DNA from: Cydia pomonella
Lineage: Eukaryota > Arthropoda > Insecta > Lepidoptera > Tortricidae
Reading direction: 5' to 3'
Length of the DNA stretch: 64,000 bases
Assembly (NCBI RefSeq): GCF_033807575.1
Contig: NC_084726.1
Coordinates: 1,240,001 to 1,304,000 of the forward strand
Below the pieces are notes generated by a model that was given only the letters and a program-made list of their open reading frames with translations, searched no databases and was not told where the DNA came from. Below are positions 10,815-19,300 of the stretch, piece by piece; the first letter of the stretch is position 1; each line of letters opens with the position of its first letter. The translations under genes and the position numbers were made by a program.

Positions 10815-11605
10815 TTTTTAGGTACCAAAAAAGGTACAAAAAGAAGCCTTATGGTGTGACTCTGTCCGTCCGTCTGTCTGTCACATTGCTAAATAACTCT
10901 AGAACCGCTTAAGCTATTGATTTGAAATTTGGAATAGTTATGAACAACGCTAACCCAGACACATTGAAAGTATTTTTTTAATTAACTATGGGAAATGCGC
11001 AATATGAAGAGGGGCCAAAATTTCAAAGTCTAGTGACTAGGTCAAGTGGGGTATCATTTGAAAGAGCTTAATGAGCTCAAATTGTATATTCCGAAACATT
11101 TTTTTCTTTATTTTTTGTAGCAAAAAAAAAATGATTTATGTACGAAAATGTGCAAAAAATTACTACCCCCCCCCCCTTATCTTCGAAATTTATTAAAGAA
11201 AAATTATGAAATTTTGACATAATAGTAACATCACTATAAATTTTACAGGAAAAATATAATCAGACCTCTAACTTCAAAACTTTTTTAAATTCCGTTTGTA
11301 ATGTAACCAAGTTTAAGTTATTACACTTGAAATTTCACATTAAAGACACCTTTTTTCAAATAAAAGAACAATTTTTGAAATCGGTTCACATGATAGAGAA
11401 TTATCTTCGAAAAACCAACTTACGTGCATTACATCGCGCAAATTAGTTAGAATATTTGCCGATAGATGGCGCTGTACGCAATTATACTTAGTGTAGGTAC
11501 TTCTGATCAAAAGTCTTTCACCTTCATAGTTACACGAGATAATTCAGTTTGTAAGGAACCCTCGGTGCGCGAGTAAAACGAACTCGCACTTGACCGGTTT
11601 TTTAA
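10815..11605 (-). repeat. GAGTCGGACTCGC-type interspersed repeat (minus)
   Basis: Ends with CTCGGTGCGCGAG and CGAACTCGCACTTGACCGG at 11560-11601 and begins with the GTCCGTCCGTCTGTCTGTC stretch, the reverse of the repeat seen in plus orientation at 13522, 34565, 58629 and 59147. Non-coding. Includes a poly-C run at 11165-11176. Confidence 0.6.
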
Positions 11606-11618
11606 CTTTTATTTCATA

Positions 11619-12060
11619 CTACATAGCCCTTCGTGTGTCAGACGCCATTTTGTACAGGTCTGTACGTATGCCGTTCACTAGCTGCTGCCAGGAAGAAATA
11701 TTGGCTTGTCTGCAGGTGTCCCGCTGCGGGACAACTTTAGGTACTACGGAAAGTTGAGTGGCAAAAATTAGTTCTGTACTGCTCTGACATATACCAATGC
11801 TATCATTAGACAAGGATAGGCTACAGTGGGTCAGTATCGTCAACTTACTTTTAGGCTTATAGAAACTTCACAATTCCGTGGTTTTAAAAAAAACTTAATT
11901 GGACGACGGCGTGTTGGCCTGCCCAGCCTCCGCCAGACGCCGCAAAATCCGCAAAATATACAAAATGGAGGCCGCGAGACTCGGCCATTTTATTTTCCTC
12001 CCGCTGCGGGAGTTCGAAACACGAAGGGATCGGTGACAAACAAGCATAATAGCCCGCCTG
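11619..12060. repeat. Possible MITE with CCCTTCGTGT ends
   Basis: CCCTTCGTGT at 11629 and ACACGAAGGG at 12019 form inverted ends about 400 bp apart, with CCCGCTGCGGGA palindromes inside near 11719 and 12000. ORFs here are not supported by any recognisable domain. Confidence 0.35.
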
Positions 12061-12189
12061 TGATTATATTTTAATGATTAAATTAATAATACCTAGTATA
12101 TAGTAACAGTTATGTTATCATTGTTATTTTTATTAAAAATGTTATTACACTGTCTACTGTTTATACATATATACACACAGTTTTTAACC

Positions 12190-12263
12190 CCAGACGATAT
12201 CGGCCTGTCAGTTATTCGCAAAAGCTGACAATCGCGAATAACTGACAGGCCGATATTGTCCGG
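12190..12263. repeat. Long hairpin (~27-bp stem)
   Basis: Left arm with ATATCGGCCTGTCAGTTATT and right arm with AATAACTGACAGGCCGATAT, separated by about 13 nt. One or two mismatches lie at the outer end. A single transcript from either strand would fold into a stable stem. It could be a minimal MITE or a small-RNA source; nothing else identifies it. Confidence 0.6.
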
Positions 12264-12809
12264 CGAACTGGTTAGAAAACACAGTTCCTTTCCTGCAAGG
12301 CAAATGTATAAAATAAGTTATTTGTTCATTTATAATACAACGTTTTTATTGCTGACCATACTCGTACTTCGTACTTAATAAGAACTCATCGAGACAATTA
12401 CGGAAGGTATAAGGAATGCCATTCCTTGCATCTCCATACTCCATAATCTCCATATACCAAAAAGTGTCATCAAAAAACCTTACATAGGTGGCGCTACAAT
12501 ACCTAGAATACTTGAAAAGAAAATCAAATCATAGACAGCGCACTTCACTCCGTCAATAACGCCTAGGTTGAAGCTACTCTAGCGCTACTCTGGAGAGATT
12601 TGGAACTATTATTTATAGCTGACCACTGGACACTTTTGCATAAGTTCTGCCTATGGAGATTGCGTTTCTTAAGAGACAATTCTAAGAAACCTAAACACAA
12701 TTAGGTTAGTTTTATCACTGTGTTCATAATCAAATCAGCTTATCGGATTGTCATCCAACTTAAATATGTATGTGAAGTTTCAGCTCAATTGAAGAATGGG
12801 AAGTGTTTT

Positions 12810-13360
12810 TTTAGGGTTCCGTAGCCAAATGGCAAAAAACGGAACCCTTATAGATTCGTTATGTCTGTCTGATCGTTTATGTCACAGCCACTTTTTTCCG
12901 AAACTATAAGAGCTATACTGTTCAAACTTGGTAAGTAGATGTATTCTATGAACCGCATTAAAATTTTTACACAAAAAAAAAATAGAAAAAAAAACAATAA
13001 ATTTTGGGGGTTCCCCATACTTAGAACTGAAACTCAAAAAATCTTTTTTCATCAAACCCATACGTGTGGGGTATCTATGGATATTTCTTCAAAAATGATA
13101 TTGAGGTTTCTAATATCATTTTTTTCTAGAGCACAGTTTGCGCGAGAGGCACTTCCAAAGTGGTAAAATGTATCCCCCCCCCCTGTAACTTCTAAAATAA
13201 CAGAATAAAAAATCTAAAAAAAATATATGATATACATTATCATGCAAACTTCCACCGAAAATTGGTTTGACCGAGATGTAGTAAGTATTTTTTTTTAATA
13301 CGTCATAAATGGTACGGAACCCTTCATGGGCGAGTCCGACTCGCACTTGGCCGCTTTTTT
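12810..13360 (-). repeat. GAGTCGGACTCGC-type interspersed repeat (minus)
   Basis: Runs from AGGGTTCCGTAGCCAAATGG at about 12815 to GGCGAGTCCGACTCGCACTT ending near 13351. Non-coding; includes A-rich and C-rich runs. ORFs within are unsupported. Confidence 0.6.
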
Positions 13361-13521
13361 TATTTCTTTATCATGAAGTATAAAATATTCACTAAAGTTT
13401 TCCATGATTGTGCCATTGTTTAAAATATTTTTATGCATTTTGTAACTCAACATTTTTTTTTGCATTGTTCACTTATGTTTTTGTTGTTGCAGTATTTTCT
13501 ATAAAGAAAATAAAAAAAAAG

Positions 13522-13757
13522 AAACCCGGACTATTGCGAGTCGGACTCGCCCACCGAGGGTTCCGTAGTTTTTAGTATTTGCTGTTATAGTGGCAACAGA
13601 AATACATCATCTGTGAAAATTTCAACTGTCTAGCTATCACGGTTCATGAGATACAGCCTGGCGACAGACGGACAGACAAACAGACGGACGGACAGCGAAG
13701 TCTTAGTTATAGGGTCCCGTTTTACCCTTTGGGTACGGATTAGTACGGAACCCTAAG
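13522..13757 (+). repeat. GAGTCGGACTCGC-type interspersed repeat (plus)
   Basis: Head GCGAGTCGGACTCGCCCACC, middle AGCTATCACGGTTCATGAG and GACAGACGGACAGACAAACA, tail ACGGAACCCTAA. Two further complete copies lie at 58629 and 59147. Confidence 0.7.
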
Positions 13758-14360
13758 AATAGCCTTTATTATCGAAGTTTTAATTTATAAACTAGTAATC
13801 ATATTTTCACAACTTTAAATTGTATTTTGATGTAGGCCTACTAGGTAATTTACTTAGAATTATTGCTGTTAGCATCCAGTCACGTCCACCAATTCTTTTA
13901 AGGTTGTCTGACCCTCACCATTTTTGTGGTCCATTCGTTCTTTGATATACCAAGTCATTGCACACATATTACATGTAAGTATTATTAGATACATACCTAC
14001 CATAATAGGAACGTTGCAAAAGGTACAGTAATCTTGTCAAATGCATTTTGCTCAAAAAAATAATTGTCATCCATTTTGTATACACAGAAATTAATTGGAT
14101 TATTAGAAAACACAATTCCCACAATTATGTATATAAATCAGTAAATCAGTATTGTCAATAAAATGAGTGCCGGGCCGGAACCAGCTTGGCGGATTCTTTG
14201 TTCGTAGTCGCTATCCTCTACAAAGCGGGAAAACGTGGCGATTGGCTACGAGCGTAGTGCTACAAACGAACATTGGCAGTGCATTCTATTGAACTTGTCC
14301 CTTATCCATCAGTATATTTACAAAATCAACACTAAAACTCAAATACCGTTTGATTTGATT

Positions 14361-14628
14361 ACCGGTCTGGCCTAGTGGATAGTGAGTTAGTGACCCTGCC
14401 TATGAAGCTGATGGTCCCGGGTTCAAATCCGGGTAAGAGCATATATTTGTGAACACGGATATTTGTTTCTGAGTCATGGGTGTTTTCTATGTATTTAAGT
14501 ATTTATAATTATATATTATATATATCGTTGTCTAGGTATCTACAACACAAGCCTTATTGAGCTTACTGTGGGACTTAGTCAATTTGTGTAATAATGTCCT
14601 ATAATATTTATTTATTTATTTATTTATA
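14361..14628 (+). mobile_element. tRNA-derived SINE in the 5' flank of copy 1
   Basis: The tRNA-like head has an A box (TGGCCTAGTGG) and a B box (GGTTCAAATCC); the body holds TGAGTCATGGGTGTTTTC and GGGACTTAGTCAATTTGTG and the element ends in (TTTA)n. The A-box side carries a small internal duplication (GTGAGTTAGTGACC). It ends 13 nt before the ATG of the copy-1 gene and is absent at the matching place in copy 2. Relatives occur at 42637 (minus), 48857 and 61681. Confidence 0.85.
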
Positions 14629-14641
14629 CTGATACTTTCAG

Positions 14642-17600
14642 ATGACTCCTTTAATCAAATTATCTGGAAACCTGGGACAACGACATCGGTCCTTCAACAC
14701 TTTGGTCCATGATGCTTATCTCCAAAACACACCCATCTCAGATCAGAAATTTCCCGAAGAATCTGCCTTAGACCGACTCTTCAAGATAGACCTGGCTTCA
14801 AAGAAAAAGAACATAGACTACATAATTGGCACCCTTAAAGATGATGATATGTTGTATGTGAGCAGAGCTTTAAAAAGCCTATGGCTTCTAGACCCAGAGC
14901 ATTCGAAGATAATTAACCCGAGTTTCCTGGAACATGAACTCTTCCCCCAGATGACACTACCAGCTGTGAACAAGATGAGACACTGGATCCAGATGCATTT
15001 AAAAGATCCACAAAGATGTAAAGAGTTTTATCAGTTTTACAAAGATAGGAACTTTGATATTGCTGCCAAATTTCTCTGGCATTGTTCCAACGAATATGTA
15101 TTAGGTGAATTCAGTGATATTTTGGACAAAATCACGCCGAAGCTTTTGAAACGGCTCAGCGAAAAGAGTCCTCAAATAACGAAAATTTATTACGATAATT
15201 TAAAGGACGATCAAAAGATTTTAAAATATTATCTTGAAAACGATTCCAAGTTTTTCGATACTGTAAAATATCTTCTAAAATCGGATGCTGATGTATTTTT
15301 CTATATAATAGAAAACTTCTTCCTTCATCAGAAATTCAGTGCCATGAACGCTGCATTTTCTAAGTATATAATGAGAAATCATAAAAACAGATTTCAGTGT
15401 AAGCCAGAGTTGTACACTGTATGGTTTCTCGATATGAAAACAGTAGCGCAACATTTAAGTCCAGAAGAAATCAAGGATGTGGTGTTGAAACTAGCAAGAG
15501 CAGAGTATTTGAAGTCTTGGTTTACATACCAAAACGTGGAGCCCCTAATAAAACGCTTAAGTAAAGATGAAAGAACAGTCTTCAAGAAATTAGTATTCGT
15601 TGATAAAGCATTTGGAGCCACTGTAAAAGAATGGCCGTATCCGATACCAATTCCGCCAAGGTTACCAACAAGCCAGACAAGCCTATTTGATGATGCGAGC
15701 CTTACCTTTTTTGACCTATATTACGACGAAATCTGTTTAACGGGTTGTGAAATGTCTTTTCGAGCAAAACGGAAACCTGCTAAATGGAAATGCGAGAAAA
15801 CGCTTCTGGACCAGCTGTTTAATAATTACCGGTTCTCCAATTACAAACAAACTTACAACGAACTCAAAAAACAATTGAGAGCGGAGAGCTCTCCACAGAA
15901 CCGGCAGTACATGCTGCTTGTTCTCGTGAGCAAGACTGGCGGACGGACTGAAGATCTAGTGTCTTTGTTAGATCTTCTATCACAGTACAAGAATGAGCCC
16001 ATCCATATCCGAGCTGCTATAATCAGGAGCTTGGTGAAGCGAGCGTTCGTGTGGCGTCTGCCGAGCGAGCATTGGGCGAGACTCTTAGGATGGGGGCACG
16101 GACTGGGTTTAGATGGAAGTGACCATGAAGCGGACTGCCGTGAGGGACTACATGCAGTTGTAATACGAGACTTGCTCGCTAACGTTAAGCCGAGTCAGGC
16201 AGTTTGGGAAAAGTTTTTGTCCGACTTCGAGACTCTAAAGGAATATTCTTTAACGGTCGAAGAGCGTAGTCGCGTTAGTGCTCGTCTGCCGGCGTTGCTT
16301 CTAGAAGACGCTCAGTCTGAGCCAGAAAAACCAAAATTAAAGCAATTGCAGTATTTGTTAAATACCCTTAGTGCATACTGCATGCGGTATGACTATTACC
16401 CTGGTACAACCGATGCAATAGAATCAGCTGTCAAGTATTATTGGAATTCTGATGATGAATTGCGAAGAGATACTGAATGGCTGCTCAGTCAACTTTATGG
16501 CGCTAGAGTGGCGAGAAAACATTTTATAAAAGAATTCTTTGAAATGTGTCAAACTGACGAGTCTTATGTCAATGCACTGCGACATGATGTATCTATTCTC
16601 AAAGATACTGAAAAATTGGAAAAAATTATCGACGCTAAAAATTTGCAACATGAAAGGTTTTTTCAGAAATTAGCGGTTTTCTACATGGAGAAAGACGGGT
16701 TGGGAGAACGGTATCGCGTCTTGCTAGAACATCGAGCAACTTCTGAGGTCGACAAAACAGTAGCAAAAGCTAAGGCTTGCTTTTCAAACGAATCTGGAAC
16801 TAAACCATTACCAGGACGTCAAATGCTAGCTAAGTCATTGGCAATGCTTGCAGGGTCAAAGTTTCCATCCCTTCTAAAAACATTTGATGAAGCGCCGCCC
16901 AAAACAGCTAAGCGACAACTGGCTGCCGCTTTAAGAGCTAACGCACACTTTGTTAGACCAGCTTTTGATTTGAAATCCTTCGGATGGCGTAAAGCAGGAG
17001 CGAAGGCTGTAGCCATCCAAGTAGCTATATGCAGACAAAACGATGTGGAAGAGTATCTTACTGAGACTTTGTCCTGGAGGCGTACGTTCCGACTAGCACT
17101 GCTACTAGCGAGACGAATTGATAAAGAACAGGAGGTATTCAAAGTATATTCTTCTGAAAGACCTAATAAAGCGCTCCAAGCGGCATTGCGATACTTCCGT
17201 TATAAGGGAGACAAATCGGACCTAAGTGTTTGGGATATGGTGAAGTCTCGTATTTCTGAAGCAGAGCCTCGGCAATTGCGTTCGTACTTGGAATTAACAG
17301 AGTCAGTACCGGAAGCTATTAAAGCCGAATATTGCTTCCTTGTCTTCTTAGCATTTAAAAAGCGTGTGCCTGATATGGAGAGGCATACTTTTTCGAAAAT
17401 CCCTGCTATTTTACCAGAGTTAGATGAGAAATATATTTTCGAAACGAACGATTCTTTACTCGAGGAATATTTTCCGCTGAATGAAATGGATTATAATAAA
17501 AGGAAATGCACTTTTGACTATACTCAGATAATTGCCAAATTCCTTATTCTTAGTACTACTGAAAATATGTTGGAGGAAAGATTTAGTAAGGTTGGATTGC

Positions 17601-18241
17601 CATTACTCAATCGACTGGAATGGCTGTGGACAAAATCTGCCTGTAATAATCATCCTGATCAATATTATCTTGATTATTTTCTGTTTTACCTAAAATACAA
17701 CATAGCTTATTTCAATCCTAAATACGTATCTTGTGTGCCTGTGTTGGAGAAAATCACTGAATGGATGCACGGTTTTCTGCCAATAGAGAAGTGGTTTGAG
17801 AAATACGTATCTGTGCATTTAACTATGATCTATTTTAAAACCGTCAGACACTGCATTAATGAACACCCAGAGTTATTCGAGGAATCTAAAAAACTAGAAG
17901 GTGCATGTATGTTGGGAACAATTTTCGGCAAATTTATAGCAAACGAGATAGAAGAAATAAATAAAAAATATTTCCTTACTATAACGGAAGTGTATGCTGC
18001 AGATCTTGTGGGATATTTTAATATGTATTTTTATCGTAAATTTGATGAAAGTGTGGAGAAATTCACAATAGCAGTCTTAAATGGACTGCTGTCGAATAAA
18101 TCGTTAGCTTCATGCTTTCTTGCAAAATATGCTCTTCAGCAATTTCGGGATCGATTAAAAAGGGATTATGTGATCGACATTTTAAACAAATTTAAGGAGA
18201 GCGAGCTCAAAGAATTGTGTTTTGCGCATGCTATTGAATGA
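14642..18241 (+). CDS. Uncharacterised ~1,200-aa protein, tandem copy 1
   Basis: Single open exon of 1,199 codons; family not recognised. The protein is rich in Leu, Lys, Glu and aromatic residues, with many short amphipathic helical segments and no visible signal peptide, membrane span or known enzymatic motif; an alpha-helical solenoid (HEAT/ARM-like) is only a guess. TACTTTCAG stands directly before the ATG in both copies, so a 5' UTR intron probably ends at the start codon, which supports this start. It aligns end to end with the 1,204-codon copy at 23781. The main divergence is a patch at about residues 334-386, where sequence and length differ. AATAAA lies at 18871. Intact frames in both copies suggest both are, or recently were, functional. 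Confidence 0.85.
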   Translation: MTPLIKLSGNLGQRHRSFNTLVHDAYLQNTPISDQKFPEESALDRLFKIDLASKKKNIDYIIGTLKDDDMLYVSRALKSLWLLDPEHSKIINPSFLEHELFPQMTLPAVNKMRHWIQMHLKDPQRCKEFYQFYKDRNFDIAAKFLWHCSNEYVLGEFSDILDKITPKLLKRLSEKSPQITKIYYDNLKDDQKILKYYLENDSKFFDTVKYLLKSDADVFFYIIENFFLHQKFSAMNAAFSKYIMRNHKNRFQCKPELYTVWFLDMKTVAQHLSPEEIKDVVLKLARAEYLKSWFTYQNVEPLIKRLSKDERTVFKKLVFVDKAFGATVKEWPYPIPIPPRLPTSQTSLFDDASLTFFDLYYDEICLTGCEMSFRAKRKPAKWKCEKTLLDQLFNNYRFSNYKQTYNELKKQLRAESSPQNRQYMLLVLVSKTGGRTEDLVSLLDLLSQYKNEPIHIRAAIIRSLVKRAFVWRLPSEHWARLLGWGHGLGLDGSDHEADCREGLHAVVIRDLLANVKPSQAVWEKFLSDFETLKEYSLTVEERSRVSARLPALLLEDAQSEPEKPKLKQLQYLLNTLSAYCMRYDYYPGTTDAIESAVKYYWNSDDELRRDTEWLLSQLYGARVARKHFIKEFFEMCQTDESYVNALRHDVSILKDTEKLEKIIDAKNLQHERFFQKLAVFYMEKDGLGERYRVLLEHRATSEVDKTVAKAKACFSNESGTKPLPGRQMLAKSLAMLAGSKFPSLLKTFDEAPPKTAKRQLAAALRANAHFVRPAFDLKSFGWRKAGAKAVAIQVAICRQNDVEEYLTETLSWRRTFRLALLLARRIDKEQEVFKVYSSERPNKALQAALRYFRYKGDKSDLSVWDMVKSRISEAEPRQLRSYLELTESVPEAIKAEYCFLVFLAFKKRVPDMERHTFSKIPAILPELDEKYIFETNDSLLEEYFPLNEMDYNKRKCTFDYTQIIAKFLILSTTENMLEERFSKVGLPLLNRLEWLWTKSACNNHPDQYYLDYFLFYLKYNIAYFNPKYVSCVPVLEKITEWMHGFLPIEKWFEKYVSVHLTMIYFKTVRHCINEHPELFEESKKLEGACMLGTIFGKFIANEIEEINKKYFLTITEVYAADLVGYFNMYFYRKFDESVEKFTIAVLNGLLSNKSLASCFLAKYALQQFRDRLKRDYVIDILNKFKESELKELCFAHAIE

Positions 18242-18339
18242 TATATGTATACTCGTATATGTGATTTTTTAATTTGCTTAAGTACTCACAACAGTCACAA
18301 CGCGTTATGCTTAAACTGTAGTTAGGTTTAAAAGTATTA

Positions 18340-18711
18340 AGGTGCGACCAGACCGCAACTTAAAAAACGGCCACGATACGGAATCACAGTGACGCGTCGT
18401 ATGCGTACCGGTTTTGACGCATGCTCCCCTCACCGCTGCTTAAAATACGCTGACGCACCGTAAATTGATCTGCGTAAAAATCGCAAAAAATATTACACGG
18501 AGATCTTATGGCAGACACCACACCGATGACGTAAAAGACGCAAAGATTTGCGAACAAAAAAGATTCGCGTGAAGCACGTCACTGCGATTCCGTACCGTCA
18601 CCGTTTTTTAAGCAGCGGTGTGGGGAGCATGCGTGAAAAACGGTACGCATACGACGCGTCACTGCGATTCCGTATCGTGACCGTTTTTTAAGCTGCGGTC
18701 TGGTCGCACCT
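18340..18711. mobile_element. PIF/Harbinger-like MITE, 372 bp, TTA target duplication
   Basis: Near-identical inverted ends of at least 31 bp starting AGGTGCGACCAGACCGCA, with weaker inverted similarity reaching over 100 bp inward (GACGCGTCGTATGCGTACC occurs in both arms). Flanked by TTA at 18337-18339 and 18712-18714. The copy-2 locus (near 27485-27500) reads GTATTATATATTTTT with one TTA, a natural empty site. No coding capacity. Confidence 0.88.
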
Positions 18712-18870
18712 TTATATATTTTTAGTTTTTACATATATATATTTTTTTGTGTTAATTGTGAAACATATTTGCTTTGATATAAAAAGCAATGTAAGTCATA
18801 TAATACCTGAATACCTTCATAATTATATAAGGATTATTAAGGATAAATAATGTTAATTAAAGTTGATTAA

Positions 18871-18876
18871 AATAAA
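18871..18876 (+). promoter_or_regulatory. Polyadenylation signal candidate, copy 1
   Basis: AATAAA in the 3' flank shared by both copies. In copy 2 the same place reads AGTAAA (27644-27649). Confidence 0.4.
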
Positions 18877-19300
18877 ACACTATTGTATTTATTATCTTTT
18901 ATTTTTATAAAAATAAGGTTCTATTTCTAACTAACCAATTTTGTATTTACATTACAATTTTTTTTTTTTTTTTTTCCCATTACAATAGCTATATTATCAA
19001 AAAACTAAGCCTAAATTAGCCTGAGGCATTGTTCCCAGGACACTGGCCGCGTTCCCTCTCTGCACAGTGAGGCTAAGTTTTTGTGCGAAAAAAGCGCCAG
19101 CTCGTAGGTCGCCAGACACCCAGACTAGTTTAGTAGAAATTTCTTTTACTAGTTTCTTGGTGTCGGACGACCAAGGACCGAAAGTTTCAATCGCAAGTGC
19201 CGCAAATACATAATTACTTTTTAAAAATGCATATTTGCGACACTTGGCAATTTGGGCGTCGTCTGCTGCCGTCCCCGGCTTCCTGGCAGAGCGCCGGACA

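Larger units (their letters stand above)
10565..12664. repeat. Large imperfect inverted repeat (arms ~250 bp) enclosing other repeats
   Basis: The left arm 10565-10812 and right arm 12403-12664 are inverted copies. Both hold CAAAAGTGTCCA, GCTATAAATAATAGTTCC, CTCTCCAGAGTAGCGCTAGA and ACTTTTTGGTATATGGAGA. The 1.6 kb between them holds a minus-oriented GTCGGACTCGC repeat and smaller structures. It is either one long composite TIR element or two inverted copies of one repeat; no target duplication was resolved. Confidence 0.6.

Noticed and set aside
11826..12074. 82-codon plus ORF near 11.9 kb
   Set aside because: It lies in repeat sequence with palindromic CCCGCTGCGGGA motifs; no domain or conservation evidence.
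15394..15621. Minus-strand ORFs inside the two long genes (also 16424-16651, 16819-17142 and their copies at 24533, 25578, 25973)
   Set aside because: They lie opposite long intact coding frames, recur only because the genes are duplicated, and carry no domain or splice context.
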